Of a stretch of 64,000 bases of DNA, positions 17,274 to 27,419 are shown piece after piece (positions within the stretch are counted from its first letter, which is position 1; each line of letters begins with the position of its first letter). The translations under genes and the position numbers were made by a program. Under the pieces are notes generated by a model, which was not told the origin of the DNA, searched no databases, and worked only from the letters and a program-made list of their open reading frames with translations. Source of the stretch: Caballeronia hypogeia (GTDB lineage Bacteria; Pseudomonadota; Gammaproteobacteria; Burkholderiales; Burkholderiaceae); assembly GCF_001544875.2 (NCBI RefSeq), contig NZ_FCOA02000024.1, positions 1 through 64,000 on the forward strand, given 5' to 3'.

Positions 17274-19175
17274 CTAAAGAGAAACGGTTCGGAAAGCGGG
17301 CCGCAGGAACGCATTCAGTTCGGCGAATGCATCGAGCGGAAGCACATGCGCGACGTACTGGTCCGGACGGACGACGACGAGCGCGCCCCGTTCGCGGTCG
17401 ATGCCGCGCTCATCGAAGATATCAGTCGATGCATCGCTCGTAAATGCCTTCTCGTAGTCGATAAGCCCGTACCGGCCCTTGCGCGGCAACAACGACGCAT
17501 GCAGATCCTCGAGCTGTACTTCGCGATGCGGCTTTTGCAGCACGGCGCGCAGATCGAAGACACTATCCGCATCGGCATTGTCGGGTGTGGTCAGGCGCAG
17601 GATCGATTCAGGTGATTTGGCAAGATGCTCGCAAAGCGCCTCCAGCGCGACTCCGCTCGCGTCCGAGAACGCGTACAGACGCCAGCGGCCATCGGCGCGC
17701 GCCGCGTGACCGAGGTGCATCGGCTTTGCATCGGCGATGCGAACGACAGGCGACGAGTGAAAGCGCGTGCCGATCGTGAAGCCGCTCGCGAGCGACTGGT
17801 GCGTCGATTCGCCCGTCAACGCACCCGGCCGGTAACGCGTGGCCACGCCCGCCGTATATCGTCCCGCACGCACGAAATACGCCTGAAGCTCCGCGGGATC
17901 GACACCGCCGGCCTCGGGATGCTCGGGGTCCTTCGGCGGAGCGGCCATCATGGCGGACCATTCCTTGTCGAAGTCGATCAGTTCCTGCGCGACCGGCTGA
18001 CGTTCATCGGAATACGTGCGCAACAGGCTCGCGTCGCTGCGTCCTTGCAATACCGCCCCGAGCTTCCAGCCGAGATTGAAACCATCCTGCATCGACACGT
18101 TCATGCCCTGGCCCGCTTTCGCGCTGTGCGTATGACAGGCATCGCCCGCGATGAACACGCGGGGCTCACGCGATGTTCCGTCAGCCGCGACGGCGTCGTC
18201 GAACCGTGCGGTCAGGCGTTGACCGACTTCATATACCGAGAACCACGCGACCTCTTTGACATCCAGCGAATACGGATGAAGAATCCGTTGCGCCGTCTCG
18301 ATGATGCGCTCGACCTTGGTCTGCTTGATGGTGTCGCGATTCTCCGGCGTGACCTCGCCGAGATCGACGTAGAAGCGCACGAGATAGCCGCCTTCGCGCG
18401 GAATGATGAGCAGATTGCCCTTGCTCGCCGACTGGAGCGCCACCTTGAGTCGAATGTCCGGGAAATCGGTGACCGCGAGCGCATCCATCACGCCCCATGC
18501 GTGATTGGCGGCGTCGCCATTCAGCGTCTGTCCGATCGCCGTACGCACGGGGCTTCGGGCGCCGTCGCAACCCACCACATAGCGCGCGCGCACGGAGACT
18601 TGCTCGCCACGCCGCGCTTCGTCCGTTCGGCGCAATGTGACGTGCACCGGATATTCGTCGGTGTCGTCGCGCTTCAGATCGACGAACTCGAGATCGTAGT
18701 CCGGTTCGAGTCGTTGCGCGGACCGGCGCATCAGATCGAGCAGGTATTCCTGCACGCGCGCCTGATTCACGATGACATGCGGAAACTCCGACAATCCTGA
18801 TTCGGTATCCTGAACACGTCCGGTACGCCTGATCGTGCCACGGTCGTTTGCGTCCGGCCTCCAGAAGGCGGTCTCGTTGACCCAGTACGCTTCGCGCAGC
18901 AAACGCTCGCTGAGCCCGAATGCGTTGAACATCTCGACCGTGCGACAGGCGACGCCATCTGCCTGCCCCATCAGCAACGGCCCCGAGCGACGTTCGACGA
19001 TGCGCGTCGTGATCGACGGAAACTGCGACAACTGCGCGGCCAGCACGAGCCCTGCCGGCCCGCTTCCGACGATGAGCACATCGACCGCCTCGGGCATGTC
19101 GACCCGGGGAGCGCCTTCGGCAGCCGGTTCGATCATCGGATCGTCAGTGCGAAAGCCGTTGAGATGAAATTGCAT
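17274..19175 (-). CDS. mobA: FAD-dependent aromatic hydroxylase, 3-hydroxybenzoate 4-monooxygenase-like
   Basis: 633-aa group A flavoprotein monooxygenase. FAD-binding VLIVGSGPAGLVLAAQLS near residue 35, the second FAD/NADPH motif YVVGCDGARSPVR, and RVFIAGDACHTHSAKAGQGMNVSMQD contacting the FAD pyrophosphate. A C-terminal thioredoxin-like domain ends LVVVRPDQYVAHVLPLD. Length and the opening MQFHLNGF match MobA, which converts 3-hydroxybenzoate to protocatechuate; phenol 2-monooxygenases share the architecture, so the substrate is probable rather than proven. GGAGGAAGAC precedes the ATG. It is first gene of a mobA-marR-SDR unit. No protocatechuate ring-cleavage genes are in the window. Confidence 0.8.
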   Translation of the reverse strand: MQFHLNGFRTDDPMIEPAAEGAPRVDMPEAVDVLIVGSGPAGLVLAAQLSQFPSITTRIVERRSGPLLMGQADGVACRTVEMFNAFGLSERLLREAYWVNETAFWRPDANDRGTIRRTGRVQDTESGLSEFPHVIVNQARVQEYLLDLMRRSAQRLEPDYDLEFVDLKRDDTDEYPVHVTLRRTDEARRGEQVSVRARYVVGCDGARSPVRTAIGQTLNGDAANHAWGVMDALAVTDFPDIRLKVALQSASKGNLLIIPREGGYLVRFYVDLGEVTPENRDTIKQTKVERIIETAQRILHPYSLDVKEVAWFSVYEVGQRLTARFDDAVAADGTSREPRVFIAGDACHTHSAKAGQGMNVSMQDGFNLGWKLGAVLQGRSDASLLRTYSDERQPVAQELIDFDKEWSAMMAAPPKDPEHPEAGGVDPAELQAYFVRAGRYTAGVATRYRPGALTGESTHQSLASGFTIGTRFHSSPVVRIADAKPMHLGHAARADGRWRLYAFSDASGVALEALCEHLAKSPESILRLTTPDNADADSVFDLRAVLQKPHREVQLEDLHASLLPRKGRYGLIDYEKAFTSDASTDIFDERGIDRERGALVVVRPDQYVAHVLPLDAFAELNAFLRPAFRTVSL

Positions 19176-19207
19176 GATGTCTTCCTCCGTTTAGTCTCGA
19201 CCGCATT

Positions 19208-19229
19208 GGTATCGAATATACTCCGTACC
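19208..19229. promoter_or_regulatory. Imperfect 22-bp palindrome upstream of mobA
   Basis: GGTATCGAATAT and ATACTCCGTACC form an interrupted palindrome with 16 of 22 positions symmetric and an AT-rich centre, starting 33 nt upstream of the mobA ATG. Size and position fit a MarR-dimer operator overlapping the promoter. Assignment to the adjacent MarR protein is inference. Confidence 0.35.
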
Positions 19230-19305
19230 CCAACTATTTCCAAGAATTTCTGCGCACTCTGATGTTTACCCTGAGATCAGGATGCGGACCTGCGATGCGC
19301 CGGTC

Positions 19306-19719
19306 TCACTCGCACGCCGCGCGTATGAATTCGGGCACAGGGACGGCTTTCAGACGTCCGTCGGCCTGCTTCACGCATAGCGCGCGTGTCGCCCGGCCTT
19401 CGCAGATCAACGTCTCGCCGCGCACGATGCGATGGCTCTGGATGAAAACCTTGCCGCGCCATTCCTCGACGCGCGTATGTATCTCCAGACGTTCTCCGTA
19501 GGTCGCGGAGGTGACGAAGCGGGTGTGGAATTCGAGCAGCGGCGGGCCGACGCAGCCGGGCAATGCGTCCATCTCCCGCCATGGCTGAAGGCCGCACTGT
19601 ATAAAATAATCGTGCGAGGCGGCGTCCATCCAGCGCGAGAAGTTCGGAAAGAAGACGATACCGGCGGGGTCGCAATCGCCGAATTGAACGTCGACAGAGT
19701 AGATCGTTTCTTTGCTCAC
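19306..19719 (-). CDS. 4-hydroxybenzoyl-CoA thioesterase-family hotdog protein
   Basis: 137-aa hotdog-fold acyl-CoA thioesterase from the GTG at 19719 (GGAG 9 nt upstream); an ATG at 19749 would add 10 residues. The active-site segment VQFGDCDPAGIVFFPNFSRWMD matches the 4HBT family, with the conserved Asp in DPAGI as catalytic residue. Likely substrates are aromatic or short acyl-CoAs. It lies between the mobA operon and the divergent Crp/Fnr gene. A link to the BKACE/dehydrogenase locus is possible, since carnitine-type pathways also use a thioesterase. No preference can be drawn from sequence. Confidence 0.8.
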   Translation of the reverse strand: MSKETIYSVDVQFGDCDPAGIVFFPNFSRWMDAASHDYFIQCGLQPWREMDALPGCVGPPLLEFHTRFVTSATYGERLEIHTRVEEWRGKVFIQSHRIVRGETLICEGRATRALCVKQADGRLKAVPVPEFIRAACE

Positions 19720-19831
19720 GGTTTTATGCTCCGTATCCAGTGCAAACATTGTGCGGGTTTAATCGTCGCCATACTGTCGGTGCGGCGACAGTTCGCGTTC
19801 TCGGCAGCGTGAGCGGCCTCGGGGGAAAGGA

Positions 19832-20539
19832 TTGGTCAGGCAAATAAAGGTCGGCACCACCGTCGCGCTCTCCGTCGACGGTCTGCTCGCGCAGTCGCCC
19901 TGGTTCGTTGCACTGGACGAAGCCGCCAGGTCGCGGGTACGCGCCGACACATCTGAACGCGCCCTCGCAGCCGGTCAGTCTCTGGGACATCATGGCGAAC
20001 GGCAACACATGTGGTTCGGGGTGCTCGAGGGAATCATCAAGTGGTCGATCACCGCGCGCGACGGACAAACCGTCACGCTCGGAGGACAGTCGGTCGGCAG
20101 CTGGTTCGGCGAAGGCACGTTGATCCGGAACGCGCCGCGCGAGTCCGATCTCATCGCGCTGCGCGACAGCCGCGTCGCGCAAATCCCGCGTGCGACCTTC
20201 AACTGGCTTCGCGAGCATCAGCCCTCGTTCAACGAATTTCTGCTGTTACAAGTGAACGAACGTCTGCACTGGTTCATGGCCGCAGTCGCCGCGCACGGGC
20301 TGCTCGACACGGACAGTCTCGTCGCACGCGCGCTCGTCGGCATGGTGCACCCGCTGTCCAATCCAAGCGGCGCGGGACGTTTGCCGCTCTCTCAGGAAGA
20401 GCTCGCCAACCTTGCCGCGGTGTCGCGCCAGACCTGCAACAAGGCCATGACCCGCTTTAAGAACGCCGGACTCGTGCGCACCGAATATGGCGGCATCGTC
20501 GTCGTCGATTTGCCCGGCCTGACTGCACTGGCCCGATAG
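19832..20539 (+). CDS. Crp/Fnr-family transcriptional regulator
   Basis: 235-aa regulator: N-terminal cyclic-nucleotide-binding-like beta-barrel (about 15-125, with SVGSWFGEGTLI) and a C-terminal winged HTH (LSQEELANLAAVSRQTCNKAMTRFKNAGLV). The Cys cluster of Fnr and the cAMP-binding RxS pattern of CRP are not evident, so the ligand is unknown. The start is a TTG at 19832 directly behind GGGGGAAAGG. It is divergent from the thioesterase and followed 142 nt later by the MFS-BKACE-dehydrogenase operon, which it probably regulates. Confidence 0.85.
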   Translation: MVRQIKVGTTVALSVDGLLAQSPWFVALDEAARSRVRADTSERALAAGQSLGHHGERQHMWFGVLEGIIKWSITARDGQTVTLGGQSVGSWFGEGTLIRNAPRESDLIALRDSRVAQIPRATFNWLREHQPSFNEFLLLQVNERLHWFMAAVAAHGLLDTDSLVARALVGMVHPLSNPSGAGRLPLSQEELANLAAVSRQTCNKAMTRFKNAGLVRTEYGGIVVVDLPGLTALAR

Positions 20540-20681
20540 CATCGCAGGTCTTTCCCGCGAGCCCGAACGAGGGCTTCACCGTTCGCTCGGTGTTTACGCT
20601 GACCCCAACTGTCGCGCGAGCGACAGTCCCAAGTACGGTCGCCCGAAATAATGCGTGTCATACAAGACCCGGAGACACGCA

Positions 20682-22046
20682 ATGATTCGCGCTCGTTCGC
20701 TGCCCGTCGCAGCCGCGCCCGTCGCAACCCCGTCGGCCCAGATGGCGGAAGACGCCGTCTTTCGCAAGGTGACCTGGCACATCATGCCGATGGTGCTGCT
20801 CGCCTATGTCTTCGCGTTTCTCGATCGGATCAATATCGGATACGCGCAGTTGCAGATGAAGCAGGACCTCGCTTTCTCGGACGCGGTCTATGGACTCGGC
20901 GCGGGCATTTTCTTCGTCACCTATCTGTTGTTCGAAGTGCCCAGCAACTTGCTGCTGGAAAAGATCGGGGCGCGGCTGACCTTTCTGCGCATCATGGTGC
21001 TGTGGGGTCTTGCGTCAGCCGCTACGGCTTTCGTCACCGCTCCGTGGCAGTTCTACGGCATCCGGCTGTTGCTCGGCATCTTCGAAGCGGGATTCTTTCC
21101 GGGCATCATCCTGTATCTGACCTACTGGTATCCGAGCCAGCGTCGCGGTCGTGTCACGGGGCTTTTTCTCTTCGGCATGCCCATTACGGGCGTCCTCGGC
21201 GGTCCGCTCTCCGGAACGATCATGAGCGGCATGGAAGGCATCGGTGGCATGCACGGCTGGCAGTGGCTCTTTCTGGTCGAGGGTCTGCCGACCGTCCTGC
21301 TCGGAATCCTGCTGTATCGCATGCTTCCGGACAAACCGGCGCGCGCGCCCTGGCTTGACGACGCCGAGAAAACGCTGGTGCAGTCGGTCCTCGATGCCGA
21401 TCATCGCGGCGACGCAAAGGCCGCGCATCACGGCAAGCTCGCCGCGGCGCTGGCCGATCCCAAGACGTATGTGCTCGCCTTCGTTTATTTCTGCTGCGCC
21501 TGCGCGGTCTACACGCTGACGTTCTGGTTGCCGACCATGATCAAAGGCCTCGGCATCGCACAGATCGCCACCATCGGCTGGTATACGGCCGTGCCTTATA
21601 TCTTCGGCGCGCTCGGCGTTCTGATCATCAGCCGCAGTTCGGACCGTTTCAAGGAGCGGCGCTGGCACGTCGGGGGAACGCTGGCCCTCGGCGCCGTAGC
21701 CCTCGCCTCGACGTCCTTTCTCGGCGCCGCCGTGGTTCCGGTGATGGTGCTGCTCTGCATCGCATCGTTCTTCATCTTTGGCGGCGGCTCGCTGTTCTGG
21801 TCGATTCCCCCGACGTACCTCGGCCGTGAAGCGGCGGCGGCGGGCATCGCCGTGATCAGTTCCCTCGGCATCCTCGGCGGCTTCGTCAGCCCGACGCTGA
21901 TCGGCTGGATCAAGGGCGTGACCGGCAGCATTCAGATGGGCCTCTTCGCCCTGACCGCACTCGTCATCATCGGTGGCCTGACGATCTTGCTGGGCCTGCC
22001 GAAGAGCGCGGTGCGCGTCGGCTCAGCCGATGACGCTAGCCACTGA
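20682..22046 (+). CDS. MFS transporter, anion:cation symporter (ACS) type
   Basis: 454-aa, 12-TM major facilitator of the ACS group (tartrate, 4-hydroxyphenylacetate and phthalate porters). The TM1 region VLLAYVFAFLDRINIGYAQLQMKQDL is the group signature, followed by FVTYLLFEVPSNLLLEKIGAR. The ATG at 20682 has GGAGA 8 nt upstream; an earlier in-frame ATG at 20655 lacks one. It is first gene of an operon with the BKACE enzyme (26 nt gap) and the hydroxyacid dehydrogenase. ACS-type transport implies an organic anion substrate, which bears on what the pathway degrades. Confidence 0.88.
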   Translation: MIRARSLPVAAAPVATPSAQMAEDAVFRKVTWHIMPMVLLAYVFAFLDRINIGYAQLQMKQDLAFSDAVYGLGAGIFFVTYLLFEVPSNLLLEKIGARLTFLRIMVLWGLASAATAFVTAPWQFYGIRLLLGIFEAGFFPGIILYLTYWYPSQRRGRVTGLFLFGMPITGVLGGPLSGTIMSGMEGIGGMHGWQWLFLVEGLPTVLLGILLYRMLPDKPARAPWLDDAEKTLVQSVLDADHRGDAKAAHHGKLAAALADPKTYVLAFVYFCCACAVYTLTFWLPTMIKGLGIAQIATIGWYTAVPYIFGALGVLIISRSSDRFKERRWHVGGTLALGAVALASTSFLGAAVVPVMVLLCIASFFIFGGGSLFWSIPPTYLGREAAAAGIAVISSLGILGGFVSPTLIGWIKGVTGSIQMGLFALTALVIIGGLTILLGLPKSAVRVGSADDASH

Positions 22047-22072
22047 CCCAACTTTTCCCTGGAGAACATTAC

Positions 22073-22999
22073 ATGAGCAAGCCCAAAGTCATCGTGACCG
22101 TCGCCCCGACCGGCGGCATGGCCACCAAGAAAATGAACCCGCACCTGCCGACGCAGCCGCAGGAGATCGCCGACGACACCTACCGCTGCTACAACGCCGG
22201 CGCGAGCGTGGTCGCTGTGCACGCACGGCGTCCCGACGATCAGGCCACCTGCGATCCGGCCATTTACAGTCACATCAACCGGCTGATTCGCGACAAGTGC
22301 GACATCATCCTCAACAACTCCACCGGCGGCGGCGTCGACGGCGACATGGTTCGCGAACTCGACAACGGCCTGTGGGAGATTCAGTGGGAAGAACGCCTGA
22401 AAGGCATGCAGGGCGACGGCGTCGAGATGTGCACGCTCGATGCGCAGACGGTGATCGCGAGCTTCGGCGGCAAGGAGATTCTGGTGGCGACGCCGCCCAC
22501 GCGCATCCGGCAAATCGCCGAGATGATGAAGCAGCGCGGCATCAAGCCGGAGTGGGAAGTGTTCGGTCTCGCCGATATCGTTCAGGATGTCCAGCGCGCC
22601 ATCAACGAGGGGCTGGATGACGCGCCGCACTTCATCAATATCGTCATCGGCGCCAATGCGTTCCAGGGCGCACTGCCGTACACGCCGCGCCTGTTGCAGA
22701 CCATGGTCGATCACCTGCCCCGCAACACTGTCTTCAACGTGAGCGCCATCGGCGCGGCCCAGTTGCCGGCCGCGATGAATTCGCTCCTGCTGGGGGGACA
22801 CGTGCGCGTCGGCCTCGAAGACAACCTGTACTACCGACACGGCGAACTGGCCACCAACGTGCAACTGGTCGAGCGGCTCGTGCGTCTGGTCCGCGAGATG
22901 GGCTATGAACCGGCCACTCCCGCCGAGGCGCGCGAGATCATCGGCCTCAAGCCGTTGCGCGAAGCCGCCCGCTCGGGCTGCCTGGAAACGCAGGCATGA
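22073..22999 (+). CDS. BKACE-family beta-keto acid cleavage enzyme (DUF849)
   Basis: 308-aa TIM-barrel enzyme of the BKACE family, which condenses a beta-keto acid with acetyl-CoA to give acetoacetyl-CoA and a new CoA thioester. The N-terminal VIVTVAPTGGMATKKMNPHLPTQP and IILNNSTGGGVDGDM are family signatures, and GGHVRVGLEDNLYYRHGELATNV holds the conserved Glu metal ligand. The zinc motif usually reads HxHxR; here it is AVHAR, with Ala48 in place of the first His and His50 kept. The TGA overlaps the ATG of the dehydrogenase (ATGA). Substrate is probably the keto acid made by that dehydrogenase. Confidence 0.85.
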   Translation: MSKPKVIVTVAPTGGMATKKMNPHLPTQPQEIADDTYRCYNAGASVVAVHARRPDDQATCDPAIYSHINRLIRDKCDIILNNSTGGGVDGDMVRELDNGLWEIQWEERLKGMQGDGVEMCTLDAQTVIASFGGKEILVATPPTRIRQIAEMMKQRGIKPEWEVFGLADIVQDVQRAINEGLDDAPHFINIVIGANAFQGALPYTPRLLQTMVDHLPRNTVFNVSAIGAAQLPAAMNSLLLGGHVRVGLEDNLYYRHGELATNVQLVERLVRLVREMGYEPATPAEAREIIGLKPLREAARSGCLETQA

Positions 23000-23937
23000 A
23001 CGAGCGAATCGTCAATGTGGCGATCGTCGGCGCGGGCGTGATCGGCGCGGGCTGGGCCACCCATTTTCTCGCGCAAGGATTCGCGGTCACGGCGACCGAT
23101 CCCGGCGACGGAGCGGAGTCGCGTCTGCGTGACTGGATCGACAACAGTTGGCCGGCAGCCGAGAGACTGGGGCTGGCAGACGGCGCTTCGCCTCAGAACC
23201 TGACGTTCACGACCGATGTCGGCGCGGCCGTGCGCGATGCCGACTTCATCCAGGAGAGCGGACCCGAACGCCTGGCGCTCAAGCGAGCGTTGATCGCGGA
23301 CATCGAATCCGCCGCCAGGGCGGACGCGATCATTGCGTCATCGTCGTCGGGGCTGTCGGTCAGCGAGATTCAGGAGGGCGCCAGACATCCCGAACGAATC
23401 CTCCTCGGGCATCCGTTCAATCCGTCCCACGTCATTCCATTGGTGGAGGTGGGCGGCGGCCGGCTGACATCGCCCGAAAACGTCGCGCGTGCCATGACGT
23501 TTTACGCGGCGACGGGCAAGAAGCCCATCAGGATCGACAAGGAAGTCAAAGGTCATATCGCCAACCGCTTGCAGGTGGCGCTATGGCAGGAAGCCATCAG
23601 CCTCGTGCAGCGCGGAGTGGCGTCGGTGGAGGCGATCGACACGGCCATCGCCTACGGTCCGGGCTTGCGATGGGCGCTGCTGGGACCATTCCTCAACCTT
23701 CACGCTTCCGGAGGTCGGGGCGGGATCACGCATGTGCTGCAGCATCTGGGACCGGCCCAGCGTGAATGGGCCAGCGATCTCGGCAGCTATCCCGAGAACG
23801 ACGCGTATATCGAGTCGATCGCGCAAGGCGTCGATGCCGAGCTCACGCCGTACGATTTCCCGGAAATGCTTCGGCAGCGCGATAAATTGCTGATTCAATT
23901 GCTGGAGGCAAAGCGGAATCTCGATCAGATTCCGTAG
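22996..23937 (+). CDS. 3-hydroxyacid dehydrogenase, carnitine/3-hydroxyacyl-CoA dehydrogenase family
   Basis: 313-aa NAD-dependent beta-hydroxyacid dehydrogenase. Rossmann motif VAIVGAGVIGAGWATHFLAQG with Asp at the end of beta-2 (TATDP), IASSSSGLSVSEIQ, and the catalytic GHPFNPSHVIPLVEVGGG with the His-Glu pair. Carnitine 3-dehydrogenases and lambda-crystallin/gulonate dehydrogenases share this architecture. Coupled with BKACE, the predicted route is hydroxyacid to beta-keto acid to acetyl-CoA-dependent cleavage, as in the cdhA/cdhC carnitine pathway of Pseudomonas. Carnitine is a candidate substrate but the MFS importer argues for a plain organic anion. Confidence 0.85.
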   Translation: MNERIVNVAIVGAGVIGAGWATHFLAQGFAVTATDPGDGAESRLRDWIDNSWPAAERLGLADGASPQNLTFTTDVGAAVRDADFIQESGPERLALKRALIADIESAARADAIIASSSSGLSVSEIQEGARHPERILLGHPFNPSHVIPLVEVGGGRLTSPENVARAMTFYAATGKKPIRIDKEVKGHIANRLQVALWQEAISLVQRGVASVEAIDTAIAYGPGLRWALLGPFLNLHASGGRGGITHVLQHLGPAQREWASDLGSYPENDAYIESIAQGVDAELTPYDFPEMLRQRDKLLIQLLEAKRNLDQIP

Positions 23938-23952
23938 GCGACGGGATCCTGC

Positions 23953-24207
23953 ATGGCGCGAAGAACGCATCGCATGAAGCAGCGCCCTCTTCTCATCAAC
24001 ACGGCGCGCCGCGGACTGGTCAATGAGGCAGCACTGGTTCGCGCCATCAAGAGCCACGCGATCTCTGGCGCGGGATTCGATGTGGTGACCCGCGAGCCGC
24101 TACAGGATGACAATCCGCTGCGCGAAATCCTGGACCACCCGGCACTCATTCTCACGCCACATGTCGCCTGGGCAAGCGAGCAAGCGATTCAGGCGCTTGC
24201 AGACCAG
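23953..24207 (+). pseudogene. C-terminal remnant of a D-2-hydroxyacid dehydrogenase
   Basis: About 85 residues, roughly the last quarter of a hydroxypyruvate reductase/glycerate-dehydrogenase-like protein. LLINTARRGLVNEAALVRAI contains the catalytic Arg, FDVVTREPL the Glu, and LILTPHVAWAS the catalytic His. The substrate domain and nearly all of the NAD-binding domain are missing, and there is no Shine-Dalgarno before the first ATG. Past 24207 the frame runs through the katG terminator and into antisense katG with no family similarity. It is best read as debris of a gene lost by deletion, right after the dehydrogenase stop. Confidence 0.8.
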
Positions 24208-24229
24208 CGCGCGCTCGCCGCGAATAACC

Positions 24230-24265
24230 AAAAAAAATGCGGCTCCGAAAGAACCGGAGCCGCAT
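24230..24265 (-). terminator. Rho-independent terminator of katG
   Basis: On the minus strand an 11-bp perfect stem (ATGCGGCTCCG / CGGAGCCGCAT) with a 7-nt loop is followed by eight T residues (plus-strand A-run 24230-24237). It lies 32 nt after the katG stop. A strong intrinsic terminator. Confidence 0.92.
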
Positions 24266-24297
24266 CGCGCTTCAGACCGCAGTACTTCGATCGACGC

Positions 24298-26562
<2,265 letters not shown>

Positions 26563-27077
26563 GCGCTATCTCCTTGCGAGGACGTACCCACTAGTTGTTC
26601 TACTACATGACTTCGGGCTTCATCTCCAGCCCGGTCCGATGAGGGCATTCGCGGCGTGCATCCCGACGAGCGCACCCGTCCGAGCCAGCCTTCCGCATCT
26701 TAAAAAATACGTGAGAGCGACCATCAATAAAAAGCGATTTTTGCAATGCCGTCGATAGATGACAGCTATAAGGCGAAGAGGTTCTCACACCGATTGCGCT
26801 TGCTGCGCTGCACGATGCCACGCGCCGCGCCGCTGGCCAGACGGACGATGAATCTGACTTCGATTCGTCACGAAAGCTCCTTCCGGCGGAACCGGCGATC
26901 AGGTCCGACGGACCTGCGCACTGCGCGCTCCGGGCGCGACGGCCAGCTTTTTTCAGTCTAGCAGCGTCTCGCGCGCTTGGCAGACGAAGTGCACGTGCGT
27001 CCCGTGACGCGCCGTTGCGATGACCGAAGCGCCGCGAAGTCAAGTCGTCCGTCCGGCAAATGGCGAAGGAGCCGCGC
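26563..27077. other. 515-nt gene-free gap upstream of katG and the TA pair
   Basis: Contains the katG leader and promoter region and a candidate OxyR site (26733-26769). The part from 26780 to 27050 is GC-rich and shows no convincing ORF, RNA or repeat. Nothing else recognised. Confidence 0.5.
26733..26769 (-). promoter_or_regulatory. Candidate OxyR binding site upstream of katG
   Basis: OxyR tetramer sites follow ATAG-N7-CTAT-N7-ATAG-N7-CTAT. Here the second half is exact (ATAG at 26755-26758, CTAT at 26766-26769). The first half is AGCG at 26733-26736 and CAAT at 26744-26747, for 13 of 16 defined bases. Spacings are exactly 7 throughout. A TATTTT-like -10 lies downstream towards katG near 26703. 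OxyR control of katG is well established in related bacteria; this particular site is a prediction. Confidence 0.45.
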
Positions 27078-27419
27078 ATGTTGGAGCATTTGACAACACC
27101 CACAGGCGTTGTCAGAATGTCCAACACAAAAGCAAGGCTCATCCTCGGTGAGCGTGATGAACTGTCGCCCGGATCGCTAGTAGACCTGAATATCTGGGAA
27201 GTCCCCATACCCGTGCCGGGAAGCAGGCATTGCTACAAGTACAGGCTTGCCTATGTCGTCGACGGCGAATGCGTGCTGCGATACGACAACGAGCGTGGTA
27301 AAGGCGACCATCGGCACTCCGTCAACCGTGAGTCATCGTATGCATTTTCGTCGCTGAAACAGTTGCTGGCCGATTTCAGATCGGACATGGAAATTTGGAA
27401 AAGATGGAGGTCAACATGA
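27078..27419 (+). CDS. TumE-family (DUF6516) toxin
   Basis: 113-aa protein of the toxin_DUF6516/TumE family. The signature is IPVPGSRHCYKYRLAYVVDG followed by VLRYDNERGKGDHRH. Family members are paired with an HVO_A0114-type HTH antitoxin, exactly as here, and the ATGA overlap with that gene (27416-27419) shows translational coupling. The ATG at 27078 has GAAGGAG 7 nt upstream. Alternative starts are 27060 and 27117; the last would match the usual family N-terminus (MSNTKARLIL) and would leave a palindrome just upstream. The molecular target cannot be read from sequence. Confidence 0.78.
   Translation: MLEHLTTPTGVVRMSNTKARLILGERDELSPGSLVDLNIWEVPIPVPGSRHCYKYRLAYVVDGECVLRYDNERGKGDHRHSVNRESSYAFSSLKQLLADFRSDMEIWKRWRST
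27091..27114 (+). promoter_or_regulatory. Inverted repeat at the start of the TumE gene
   Basis: TGACAAC (27091-27097) and GTTGTCA (27108-27114) with a 10-nt spacer form a 7-bp-arm inverted repeat. It also includes a perfect -35 hexamer TTGACA at 27090-27095. It lies inside the first codons if 27078 is the start, or directly before the gene if 27117 is the start. A position like this suits autoregulation by the HTH antitoxin. Confidence 0.4.
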
